From the NCBI GenBank assembly GCA_934647235.1, contig CAKUFG010000004.1:44189-108188 (forward strand): a DNA stretch of 64,000 nucleotides, given 5' to 3'. A program made the translations under genes and the position numbers. Shown here one piece after another: positions 34,558-43,300 of this stretch. Numbering within the stretch: position 1 is the first letter of the stretch; the number at the start of each line of letters is the position of its first letter. The DNA is from an uncultured Clostridia bacterium (GTDB taxonomy: Bacteria; Bacillota; Clostridia; Christensenellales; Aristaeellaceae). Under the pieces are notes generated by a model, which searched no databases, had not been told where the DNA came from, and saw only the letters and a program-made list of their open reading frames with translations.

Positions 34558-34880
34558 CAGGCTGTCGAAAAAACTTTTCGACAGCCTGCCGATGAAAGTC
34601 AGCTAAAGCAGGCTTTCAGCGGGAACGTCATTTTCTTGTGAGCCTGCGGCTCACGGGCAGAAAATGACACAGGAAGCAGCCTGACGGCTGCTCCTCGCGC
34701 CGTACACGCCGCCGCTGCGGATTAATAGCGCCGCCAAAGGCGGCTGAGGGCAGGCGATTTTGCAAATCGCTGCCCGAAACCCGCGCTTGCCGTATGGCAG
34801 TAGCGCGGGGCGTACAAATGAAGGGGCTGCGGCCCCTTCATGCATCCCAAGAGCTTTAACGAGGCTTTTTTGACAGCCTG
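34558..34880. mobile_element. MITE-like structured element, 323 bp, no gene
   Basis: The ends are inverted: CAGGCTGTCGAAAAAAC at 34558-34574 and GCTTTTTTGACAGCCTG at 34864-34880 match at about 15 of 17 positions. A 22-bp direct repeat (ACGGCCGGTCGGG and on) lies just outside at 34525 and 34883. Inside are stacked hairpins: 34627-34668 (GTCATTTTCT/AGAAAATGAC with an inner GTGAGCC/GGCTCAC), 34676-34691, 34730-34744, 34748-34775, 34782-34807 and 34819-34840 (TGAAGGGGC/GGCCCCTTCA). No transposase or credible reading frame is present. This explains most of the 589-bp gene-free stretch 34480-35068. Confidence 0.65.
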
Positions 34881-34882
34881 CC

Positions 34883-34920
34883 ACGGCCGGTCGGGTTCTT
34901 CCCGTCCGGCCGTTTTTATT
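34883..34920 (+). terminator. Terminator-like hairpin (copy 2)
   Basis: ACGGCCGG/CCGGCCGT stem with inner GGG/CCC and a TTCTT loop, followed by TTTTTATTT. The stem start duplicates the one at 34525. Confidence 0.75.
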
Positions 34921-34957
34921 TGCTTATTCGATAACGCATTATTCTTTTCAAAGCCGC

Positions 34958-34986
34958 TTGCATCCATGCATAATTTGGTTTATAAT
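34958..34986 (+). promoter_or_regulatory. Promoter of the BadF-type kinase gene
   Basis: TTGCAT, 17-bp spacer, TATAAT; the start is 82 bp downstream. Confidence 0.7.
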
Positions 34987-35068
34987 ATTCCTACAATCAC
35001 ATTCCTCTATATCTGTGCGAAGCGCTTTTACTGACTCCCCCATACGACCGACAAGAAAGGAGCCTAAC

Positions 35069-36031
35069 ATGAAGTACTATATCGCCATCGACGCCGGCGG
35101 CACCAAGACAGACAGCGTGCTCTTCGATCAGGAAGGACACGTCCTTGCGCGCGATCTCCGGCGCGGCGCGAACGCCTTTGACCTGGGGCCGATGGAAGCG
35201 GCCGCGCGCATCAGCGGGGCTGTCGAGACGCTGCAGGAGCGGCTGTCCGAGGATGCTAAAATCAGCGGGGTGTACGGCGCGGTATCCGCCGCGCACTACT
35301 ATCCCGAGATTGCCCGCGCGGTATCGCGCGCAGCGGGCGGCGCACCCTGCCAGTTTAACGGCGTGGTATACAATGTTATGGCCGCCGTGCTGGGTCGCGA
35401 GGACGGTATCTGCATGATCTCCGGCACCGGCTCCTATGTGGCCGCGCGCAAGGGCGACGCGCCCATGCTTTATCTGGGCAGCAGCGGCTACATGCTCGAT
35501 ACCGGCGGCAGCGGCTATGCGCTGGGGCGCGCCGCGCTCATCGCCTCCCAGCGGGAGCGCGAGGGACGCGGCCCCAAAACGCTGCTGACAGAAATTGTAG
35601 AGCGCGATATGGGCGAAACGCTGATCGACCATCTGCCGGCCATCTATGCGGGCGGCCGCGCCTATGTATCATCGTTTGCCTATGCGGTGTTTGAAGCCTG
35701 CGTGCAGGGAGACCCGCAGGCCAAGGCCATCTTCCAGGAGGGCGTTGATTACTTTGCCGATGCACTGAAGCATGCCTGCGCCTATCTGGATAAGCCCTGC
35801 GTTGTGGCGCTGGGCGGCGGCATCTTCCTGCATTATCCCAGCTATGTAAACGCGCTGCGACGCCAGGCGCCCGCAGGGTGCGAATTCCGTCTGCTGGATG
35901 CGCCGGCAGTGTACGGCTCGGCGCTGGAGGCCATGTGGCGCGACGGCCAGCAGACAGGCCCCGCCTTCCGCGAGCAGTTCCTGCGCACCTATGAGGCGCT
36001 GAGCACGCGCCGCGGCACCTCCTACGCATAA
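35069..36031 (+). CDS. BadF/BadG/BcrA/BcrD-type ATPase, N-acetylglucosamine kinase-like
   Basis: 320 residues of the actin-like ATPase/sugar kinase fold: phosphate-1 motif AIDAGGTKTDSVLFD at 5-19, phosphate-2 region ICMISGTGSYVAA, DTGGSGYALGR, and the adenosine region VALGGGIF. The nearest biochemical model is GlcNAc or glucosamine kinase; substrate specificity is inferred. Start ATG has AAAGGAG six bases upstream; own promoter. The next gene, a Gfo/Idh/MocA oxidoreductase, has a separate promoter. Confidence 0.85.
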   Translation: MKYYIAIDAGGTKTDSVLFDQEGHVLARDLRRGANAFDLGPMEAAARISGAVETLQERLSEDAKISGVYGAVSAAHYYPEIARAVSRAAGGAPCQFNGVVYNVMAAVLGREDGICMISGTGSYVAARKGDAPMLYLGSSGYMLDTGGSGYALGRAALIASQREREGRGPKTLLTEIVERDMGETLIDHLPAIYAGGRAYVSSFAYAVFEACVQGDPQAKAIFQEGVDYFADALKHACAYLDKPCVVALGGGIFLHYPSYVNALRRQAPAGCEFRLLDAPAVYGSALEAMWRDGQQTGPAFREQFLRTYEALSTRRGTSYA

Positions 36032-36054
36032 CGCCATTCGGCCGGGCAAAAGGG

Positions 36055-36083
36055 TTGACCGCCCGCTGCGCAGGGGCTATAAT
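36055..36083 (+). promoter_or_regulatory. Promoter of the Gfo/Idh/MocA gene
   Basis: TTGACC, 17-bp spacer, TATAAT, starting 24 bp after the kinase stop and 36 bp before the next start. Confidence 0.82.
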
Positions 36084-36118
36084 GAATGCGTCATTCTGCG
36101 CAGAAGGAGCGTTCTTAT

Positions 36119-37375
36119 ATGAAGCCCATCACCATTGCCATCGCGGGCTGCGGCTCGCGCGGGCTGCAGGCCTACGCCAAGGGACAGGTCTATTACCCCG
36201 ACCGCATGCGCATCGTCGCTGCGGCCGATATCCGCCCGGGGCAGCTTGCGCTTGTGCGCGAGCGCTATGGCCTTACGCCGGAGCAATGCTACGACAGCGC
36301 CGAGAGCATGCTGCGTCAGCCACGGCTGGCGGACGCCATGTTCATCTGCACGCCCGACCGGCTGCACATTTCCCAGGCGGAGGCCGCGCTGGCCAAGGGC
36401 TATCATCTGCTGCTGGAAAAGCCCATCGCCGAAACCGAGGCGGAATGCCGCGAGCTCGAGCGGCTGGCGCGGCAGGCAGATCGTCATGTGATCGTATGCC
36501 ATGTGCTGCGCTATGCGCTGTTTTATCAAAAGCTGAAAGAATTGCTGGATGGCGGCGCGGTGGGCGAAATCCAATCCATCCAGGCCATTGAGCGCGTGGG
36601 CTACTGGCACCAGGCGCACTCCTTTGTGCGCGGCAACTGGGGCAACGCCGGAAAAAGCTCGCCCATGATCCTGCAGAAATGCTGCCACGATATGGATATC
36701 CTGCTGTGGCTGACGGGCAGGCACTGCCTGCGGGTATCCTCGTTTGGCTCGCTGGCGCACTTCAACGCCCAGCATGCTCCCGCCGGCGCGCCCCTGCGCT
36801 GCACGGACGGCTGCCCGGCGGGCGACGCCTGCCCCTATAACGCCGTCAGCTACTATATGGGGCAGCTGCGCAAGGGCAATACGGGCTGGCCGGTCAACGT
36901 GGTTGCGCCCCGCCCCAGCGAGGAAAGCGTCATGGCCGCGCTGCGCGAGGGCCCCTATGGGCGCTGCGTGTATTATTGCGACAACGACGTGGTGGATCAT
37001 CAGGTGGTCAATCTGGAGCTGGAAGGCGGCCTGACGGTCAGTTTTACCATGTGCGCCTTTACCGCCCACGGCGGGCGCGAGATCCGCGTCATGGGCACGC
37101 AGGGCGAAATCTTCGGCGATCTGAACAGCAATACGCTGCGCGTGATGCGCTTTGGCCAGCCGGACGAGGTGATCGATCTGGGCAAGCTGAGCGATGAGTT
37201 CAGCGGCCACGGCGGCGGAGATGCGCGCCTGCTGGACGCCTTCCTGCACCTGATTGCCCAGGATGCGCCGGCCGCCAAGGGCATTACGGATATTTCCGAC
37301 TCGGTGGAAAGCCACCTGGCGGCCTATGCCGCCGAGCGCTCCCGCCTGCGCGGCGGCGCGGTGGAAACGCTGTAG
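36119..37375 (+). CDS. Gfo/Idh/MocA-family oxidoreductase
   Basis: 418 residues: N-terminal Rossmann fold (IAIAGCGSRGLQAYAKG at 5-21, VAAADIRP), the family EKPIAET motif, and an alpha/beta C-terminal domain with the active-site HDMDILLWL helix. An unusual Cys cluster (CTDGCPAGDACPYNA, about residues 228-242) may bind metal. It would oxidise or reduce a sugar or its derivative with NAD(P); substrate unknown. Ribosome binding site GGAG; strong own promoter. Confidence 0.88.
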   Translation: MKPITIAIAGCGSRGLQAYAKGQVYYPDRMRIVAAADIRPGQLALVRERYGLTPEQCYDSAESMLRQPRLADAMFICTPDRLHISQAEAALAKGYHLLLEKPIAETEAECRELERLARQADRHVIVCHVLRYALFYQKLKELLDGGAVGEIQSIQAIERVGYWHQAHSFVRGNWGNAGKSSPMILQKCCHDMDILLWLTGRHCLRVSSFGSLAHFNAQHAPAGAPLRCTDGCPAGDACPYNAVSYYMGQLRKGNTGWPVNVVAPRPSEESVMAALREGPYGRCVYYCDNDVVDHQVVNLELEGGLTVSFTMCAFTAHGGREIRVMGTQGEIFGDLNSNTLRVMRFGQPDEVIDLGKLSDEFSGHGGGDARLLDAFLHLIAQDAPAAKGITDISDSVESHLAAYAAERSRLRGGAVETL

Positions 37376-37383
37376 GAAAGAAA

Positions 37384-37415
37384 GCAGCCTGTCGAAAAGG
37401 CCTTTTTCGACAGGC
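37384..37415. repeat. Hairpin after the oxidoreductase gene, related to the 34558 element end
   Basis: AGCCTGTCGAAAAGG pairs with CCTTTTTCGACAGGCT. The arms resemble the terminal hairpin at 34559-34588 (AGGCTGTCGAAAA). No T-run follows on the plus strand, so it is more likely a repeat-derived hairpin than a classic terminator. Confidence 0.55.
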
Positions 37416-37458
37416 TAAAAAGAAATATTGTGAAATCCGGTACAAATTGGCAGAATTA

Positions 37459-37467
37459 TGCTATAAT
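37459..37467 (+). promoter_or_regulatory. Extended -10 promoter of the glycerophosphodiesterase gene
   Basis: TGC TATAAT, 39 bp before the start; no good -35. Confidence 0.55.
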
Positions 37468-37506
37468 CACTGCGAATCAAGCGATACTGAAAGGAGCCCT
37501 TTTCCT

Positions 37507-38229
37507 ATGAAAGATACGCTGCATCTGGCCGATCCCAAGCCCCGCATGGTTGCGCACCGCGGCACCAGCGGCCTGGAGCTGGAAAACACCAACTCCGCCT
37601 TCGTCGCCGCCGGCAACCGCTCCTACTTCGGCATTGAAACCGATGTGCACCGCACTGCGGACGGCCAGTTCATCCTGTTCCATGACGACAACACCAAGCG
37701 CGTCGCCCAGGATGAAATGATCATTGAAAAAACCTGCTACGAAACCCTGCGCGCCATCCGCCTGGTGGATAAGGACGGCAAGAAGGGCCGCAAGGATTTG
37801 ATCATGCCCTCCCTGCGGGAGTATATCCAGATCTGCAAAAAGTACGAAAAGGCCAGCGTGCTGGAGCTGAAGAACCACTTCAAGCCCGAGGACGTGTACG
37901 CCATCATCGATATCATCGATCAGGAGGGCTGGCTGGATCATACCATCTTCATCTCCTTCGACCTGCAGAACATGATCTGCATCCGCGAGCGCCTGCCCGA
38001 GCAGAAGGCGCAGTTCCTGATCTCCGATTATCCCGACTGGCTGGTGGATACGCTCAAGCTCCATCATCTGGACCTGGATATCAAGTACACCGCCCTGACT
38101 AAGGAGCGCGTGGAGGAGCTGCACGCCGCCGGCATCGAGGTGAACGTGTGGACGGTGGACACGCTGGAGGATGCGCAGCGCATGGTGGAATACGGCGTTG
38201 ATTACATCACCAGCAATATTGTGGAATAA
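37507..38229 (+). CDS. Glycerophosphodiester phosphodiesterase family protein (1)
   Basis: 240 residues, TIM barrel. Catalytic motifs are AHRGTSG near residue 14 with ELENTNSAF, and ETDVHRTADGQFILFHDD (Glu, Asp, His), ending in NVWTVDTLEDAQRMVEYGVDYITSN. It hydrolyses glycerophosphodiesters to glycerol-3-phosphate and an alcohol. No signal peptide, so cytoplasmic. Start has AAGGAG upstream. A second GDPD lies at 54956. Confidence 0.92.
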   Translation: MKDTLHLADPKPRMVAHRGTSGLELENTNSAFVAAGNRSYFGIETDVHRTADGQFILFHDDNTKRVAQDEMIIEKTCYETLRAIRLVDKDGKKGRKDLIMPSLREYIQICKKYEKASVLELKNHFKPEDVYAIIDIIDQEGWLDHTIFISFDLQNMICIRERLPEQKAQFLISDYPDWLVDTLKLHHLDLDIKYTALTKERVEELHAAGIEVNVWTVDTLEDAQRMVEYGVDYITSNIVE

Positions 38230-38245
38230 GCTTTTTAAGCAGCTG

Positions 38246-38275
38246 CGGCGGCCGCAATATCGCGGCCGCCGTTTT
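38246..38275 (+). terminator. Terminator after the glycerophosphodiesterase gene
   Basis: Ten-bp perfect stem CGGCGGCCGC/GCGGCCGCCG with a short loop followed by TTTTC. Confidence 0.8.
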
Positions 38276-38295
38276 CATACGCAGGGGGATATATA

Positions 38296-38829
38296 ATGAT
38301 GTATACGCAGCGCTATGCTTCCCCACTGGGCGGCATTTTGCTGGCGGCGGACGATCAGGGGCTGACCGGCCTGTGGTTCGAGGGCCAGAAGTATTTCGCC
38401 AGCGACCTGTCCAGCGAGCACACGGAGGCCGATACGCCCGTGCTGCGCGAGGCCGCGCGCTGGCTGGACGTTTACTTTTCCGGCAGGGAGCCGGATTTTC
38501 TGCCGCCGCTGCACCCCATCGGCTCGCCCTTCCGGCAGGCGGTATGGCAGCTTCTGCTGCAGATTTCCTACGGTCAAACCATGACCTACGGCGATATCGC
38601 CCGCCGGCTGGCCCAGCGCATGGGCAAAGCGCACATGTCCGCCCAGGCAGTGGGCGGCGCGGTCGGCCATAACGAAATATCCATCATTATCCCCTGCCAC
38701 CGCGTGGTAGGCTCGGACGGCAGCCTGACCGGCTATGCGGGCGGCGTTGATAAAAAGCTGCGCCTGCTCACGCTGGAGGGCGCAGATACAGGCGCATTGT
38801 ACGTGCCCACGCGCGGCACGGCGCTGTAG
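38296..38829 (+). CDS. ogt: Methylated-DNA-protein-cysteine methyltransferase
   Basis: 177 residues. It repairs O6-alkylguanine by suicide transfer to Cys; the active site IIPCHRVVG has Cys at about residue 134. GSPFRQAVWQLLLQISYGQTMTYGDIA is the helix-turn-helix DNA-binding part, and the N-terminal ribonuclease-like domain is present. No Ada regulatory domain is fused. Two ATGs open the frame; the first is eight bases after a G-rich ribosome binding site. Convergent with the next gene (8-bp gap). Confidence 0.93.
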   Translation: MMYTQRYASPLGGILLAADDQGLTGLWFEGQKYFASDLSSEHTEADTPVLREAARWLDVYFSGREPDFLPPLHPIGSPFRQAVWQLLLQISYGQTMTYGDIARRLAQRMGKAHMSAQAVGGAVGHNEISIIIPCHRVVGSDGSLTGYAGGVDKKLRLLTLEGADTGALYVPTRGTAL

Positions 38830-38837
38830 ACCGTCTT

Positions 38838-39470
38838 TTACAGCCTGCGCACCGGGTGGCGGATCACGGTTTTCCACCGCTCCGGGGGCACCTTGCGCGC
38901 ATCGGACAGATAGATTTCATGATGCCAACGCGCATCGGAAAAGTCGTTTGCATAGCCGTTTTCAGCAATATAAGCGTCCATTTTTGCAACGCTGGCAGGT
39001 TCGTCGTCAAAGGGTCCCACGTGCAGCAGCTGCACGCACAGCCCCTCGTCCACAGGCAGGAACTCCACTGCGGAGAAATCCTGCTTTTTCTTTTGCGCAG
39101 CCTCCGAAACCGCCCAGTCAAAATCCGCCCGCGAGACGAAATCCGGCAGGCGAATCACCGATATCCATTCAAAGCGCTGCTTATTGGCATAATCAAAGCC
39201 CGTCGTGCCCGGCTGCCGCCAGAAGCCCTCCAGCGGCGGCACCACATAGTCAAAGTACCCGTCGATGCGATGATCGCCGTGCTTGCTCATTTTGATGGTA
39301 AAGGCCACGCCGTACAGCAGGCCGATGGCCGCCTTGTATGCGCCGCCTTCCTCGTTGGGATCGCCCTGCCCGCGCACGGCGATGTAATTCATCGGCGGCA
39401 CGGTGACAAGCTGCGGCTGCGCCTTGGGCAGGTAAAACTCTTTATATTCCTTTTTATAATCAAACGCCAT
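38838..39470 (-). CDS. GyrI-like small-molecule-binding protein
   Basis: 210 residues with a single GyrI-like (SOUL/BRE) fold: VPPMNYIAVRGQGDPNEEGGAYKAA near residues 24-48 and LLHVGPFDDEPASVAKM in the second half. Such proteins bind or hydrolyse small, often toxic, compounds; no DNA-binding domain is fused. Second gene after a YoaP-like acetyltransferase, 11 bp apart. Confidence 0.85.
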   Translation of the reverse strand: MAFDYKKEYKEFYLPKAQPQLVTVPPMNYIAVRGQGDPNEEGGAYKAAIGLLYGVAFTIKMSKHGDHRIDGYFDYVVPPLEGFWRQPGTTGFDYANKQRFEWISVIRLPDFVSRADFDWAVSEAAQKKKQDFSAVEFLPVDEGLCVQLLHVGPFDDEPASVAKMDAYIAENGYANDFSDARWHHEIYLSDARKVPPERWKTVIRHPVRRL

Positions 39471-39481
39471 ATCAGTTCTCC

Positions 39482-40231
39482 TTACGCGCGCAGCAGCTTT
39501 TCCAGCGCCGCGCCGTCCAGCTGATTGACGGTAACAAACCGTCCCTGATAAAACACCGCCCAGTTGTTGAACACGCAGGGCAATGCCTTGGCCTGCGCCA
39601 GCGTATCCACATGGATGAAGCGCGCGGGGATGCCGTGCGCCTCGCAGTACGCCCGCAGCTTATCCACCCGCTGCGGGATAAAGGGGCACTGATCGTCATA
39701 GTAAACGGTCAGCTCCTGCTCGTCGATGCGCTGACTTTTTGCATTCTCCGCAAAGCGCGGCACGCTGCCATCCAGGCTCAGCGCCAGCAGCTGATAGCCG
39801 TCGGCCGTGCGATCAACGCACGTGAAGCCATATTTCTGCGCAAATTTTTGATCGAACAGCCAGGCCTTCTGCTTATCCGCGCCCAACATGCACACGCCGG
39901 ACTTGCCCCGCGCCTTCGCGTCGGCAATGCAGTATTCCATCAGCTGCCGCCCATAGCCGTGGCCCTTCAGATCGCCCAGCACCCACAGGCAATAAATATA
40001 CAGGTAGTTATCCCCCACCACGGGCGTCCAGGCCGTTTCCAGCGGCGCGTATTCAATAAAAGCGCAGCCCTTGGCGTTCACCTTGCGAAGCACATGGCCC
40101 TCGTCCAGCCGCGCGGCCAGCCAGGCACGCTTGGCCTCCACGCCGGGATGCGCCTTCTGCGTGCGGATGATGCAGCACAAATGCTCCGATGCGATGTTCC
40201 CGCTGTCCAGGTTGATAAACTCTGTATCCAT
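39482..40231 (-). CDS. GNAT-family acetyltransferase with YoaP-like C-terminal domain
   Basis: 249 residues: GNAT domain (about 1-135; acetyl-CoA loop VLGDLKGHGYGRQLMEYC) plus a C-terminal part (about 165-249) resembling the YoaP domain (ELTVYYDDQCPFIPQRVDKL, thioredoxin-like with a single Cys). The longer TTG start is rejected because AAGGAG lies nine bases before the ATG at 40231. Substrate unknown. Confidence 0.85.
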   Translation of the reverse strand: MDTEFINLDSGNIASEHLCCIIRTQKAHPGVEAKRAWLAARLDEGHVLRKVNAKGCAFIEYAPLETAWTPVVGDNYLYIYCLWVLGDLKGHGYGRQLMEYCIADAKARGKSGVCMLGADKQKAWLFDQKFAQKYGFTCVDRTADGYQLLALSLDGSVPRFAENAKSQRIDEQELTVYYDDQCPFIPQRVDKLRAYCEAHGIPARFIHVDTLAQAKALPCVFNNWAVFYQGRFVTVNQLDGAALEKLLRA

Positions 40232-40320
40232 GGCCAAACGCTCCTTTTACCATCAAGCGATAGAATCCAGTTGTTGCATATCAACCAGATTATATCGTGT
40301 TCCGCGCGGCGCGTCAAGCC

Positions 40321-43300
40321 TTATTCCGTCTGCGTGCCGGCAGGCTGTTTGGCCGCGTCCATGGCCTTTTTCTGGGCGTTATAGCGCTCGCGCAGCTTGC
40401 CCAGCGCATCGCAGGCAGCCTTGAGGGCGGCCTCGTCGTCCTGGCGGGAGGACAGCGGGATGAACATGCCCGGAATGCGCGCAGCAGAGAAGCGCACCGT
40501 ACCGTCCTCGCCCATGGCGGCGCTCAGGGCGTTCAGATCGGGCAGATACCGCTCGTCAAAGCGCAGCAGCAGGCCCGTAGGCTGGCGCTGCGCCACGCCA
40601 ACGCCAAAGGATACGCACAGCGCGCGCAGATAGGCAACGTTCAGCAGCGTCAGCACGCTTTGCGGGATATCGCCGAAGCGGTCCAGCAGCTCGTCGATGA
40701 TATCCCCCATTTCCTCCTGCGTGCGCAGCATGGAAATGCGCTTGTAGATTTCCACGCGCTGGCTGCCGCCGCGCACATAGGCTTCGGGCAGGTAGGCGTT
40801 CACCTTCAGATCCACGCGCGGCTCCAGCTCGGCGGGCGCGCCCTGCTCGCCCTTGGCCTCGCGCACGGCCTCCTCAATCAGCTTGCAGTACATATCATAG
40901 CCCACCACAGAGATATGGCCGCTCTGCTCGGGGCCAAAGATATCGCCCGCGCCTCTAATCTCCAGATCGCGCATGGCGATGCGGAAACCCGCGCCGAACT
41001 GCGTAAACTCCCGGATGGCGGCCAGGCGCTTTTCCGCCGTTTCGGACAGCGTTTTCTGCGGCTGCACGGTGAAATAGGCATAGGATACGCGGTTGGAACG
41101 CCCCACGCGGCCGCGCAGCTGATACAGCTGGGACAATCCGAAGCGGTCGGCGTCATAGACGATCATGGTATTGGCGCGCGGCACATCCAGGCCGTTTTCA
41201 ATGATGGTGGAGCACAGCAGCACATCGTACTTGCCGGCGTAGAAATCCAGCATCACATCCTCCAGCGCGTGCTCCTGCATCTGGCCATGGCCGATGGCGA
41301 TGCGCGCCTCGGGCACCAGCTGACGCAGGCGGCCCGCAAAGGCGTCGATATTGGCCACGCGATTATAAAGGAAATAAACCTGACCGTCGCGGGCAATCTC
41401 GCGCAGGATGGCGTCGCGCACCAGGCTTTCGTTATAGTCCATCACATAGGTCTGCACGGGGATGCGCTCCTCGGGCGGGGTTTCCAGCAGGCTCATATCG
41501 CGCACGCCTACCATGCTCATATGCAGCGTGCGCGGGATGGGCGTGGCGCTGAGGGTGAGCACGTCCACGCTCTTTTTCAGGTTTTTGATGCTCTCCTTGT
41601 GCGCTACGCCAAAGCGCTGCTCCTCGTCGATGATCAGCAGGCCCAGATCCTTGAACTGCACATCCTTGCTCAGCAGCCGGTGGGTACCCACCAGGATATC
41701 GCACTTACCCGAGGCGGCATGGCTGATGGCCTCGCGCTGCGCCTTGGGCGTGCGGAAGCGGCTGATCACATCGATATTGACCGGGAAATCATGGAAGCGC
41801 TTGAGGCATGTATAATAGTGCTGCTGCGCCAGGATGGTGGTGGGCGCCAGCAGCGCTACCTGCTTGCCATCCTGCACCGCCTTGAAGGCCGCGCGCATGG
41901 CTACCTCGGTTTTGCCGTAGCCCACGTCGCCACACAGCAGGCGATCCATATTGCGGGTGGATTCCATATCGCGCTTGATATCAGCCACCGCGCGCGCCTG
42001 ATCGGGGGTCAGTTCATAGGGAAATACCTCGTCAAACTGCTGCGTCCAGGCCGTATCGGGGGCAAAGGCATGGCCGGGCGTGGCCTCGCGCTGGGCATAG
42101 AGCTGCACCAGATTAAAGGCCAGCTTTTTCAGGCCCGCCTTGACCTTGGCCTTCTGCTTCTGCCACTCGCCGCCCGAAAGGGAGTTAAGCGGCGGTTCGC
42201 CGTCGGTGGAGCCGATGTACTTCTGCACCCGGTCAAACTGATCGGTGGGCACATACAGCCTGTCGCTGCCCTTATATTGAATCAGCAGATAATCGCGCCA
42301 CGCGCCCTCGCTTTGAATGCGCTTTACGCCCTGATACACGCCTACGCCGTGCATCTCGTGCACCACATAGTCGCCCTCTTTCAGGTCGGTAAAGGCCTCG
42401 ATGCGCTGGCCGCTGCTCTTGCGGGTGCGGGTCTTTTTGTAGCCCGCGCCGTAAATATCGGTATCGCCGATCACATACAGCGCGCACTGCGGCCAGATGA
42501 AGCCGCGCGACAGCGTATGCGGGGCGATGTGAATGTGCCCGTCCATGCGCGCATCCACGCCGCGCAGGGTATCAAGCAGGCGCTCGCCGCGCGCCTCGCC
42601 GCCGGAAAGCAGGTAGATTTCGCCGCTCTCCTGCCGCCAATGCGCCAGATCGCCCGCCAGATCGCGCACGCTGCCGTGGTACTGCGGCGCGTCCAGGGCG
42701 GATATTTTGAGCGGCCTTCCCTGCTTGAAGCCCGCCAGCTCGCGCAGGAACTCCTGCATGGTCAGCATATCGCAGGCGTTCACCGCGTCCAACGCCTCCT
42801 GCACGGTGCGCAGCACGCCCTCCTGCTCGGGCAGCGCCATTTCGCGCTCGATGGCCAAGGACAGGTCGGTCAGATAGCCGCTGACGCAGTCGTCCATGCG
42901 CGTGCGGCAGCGGTCGGGCGTATCGATTAGGATAATGGGATTGTCCATATATTCCCACACGCCGCAGGTGCGGGGCAGCAGGATATGCGCCAGCAGATCC
43001 ATGCCGCGGCACAGCCCGCCCGCCTCCAGCGCCTCCGCCTCGCGCAGGAAGGCGCGCAGGCCGTCGCGGGAATCATCGGGATTTTCATCATAGGATAGCT
43101 TTTTTTGCGCGGGATGCTCGCGCAGGCGGCTCAGCGCGCTCTCGGTCAGCAGCCGCAGCGTCGCGCCCGCGCGGGGACGGTCGGCGGCGGGCAGCAGGTA
43201 TTCGCCCGCCGGGGCGATGCTGGCGCTGTCCAGATGCTCCACGCTGCGCTGGCTCACGCAGTCAAAGGTGCGCATGCCGTCGATTTCATCATCAAAAAAC

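Noticed and set aside
34558..34880. Short reading frames inside the MITE-like element
   Set aside because: They are under 85 codons, lack Shine-Dalgarno sites and run through perfect hairpins; better explained as structured DNA.
40297..42930. 877-codon plus-strand frame opposite mfd
   Set aside because: Low-complexity His/Ala/Gln-rich translation with no domain, exactly opposite conserved mfd motifs.
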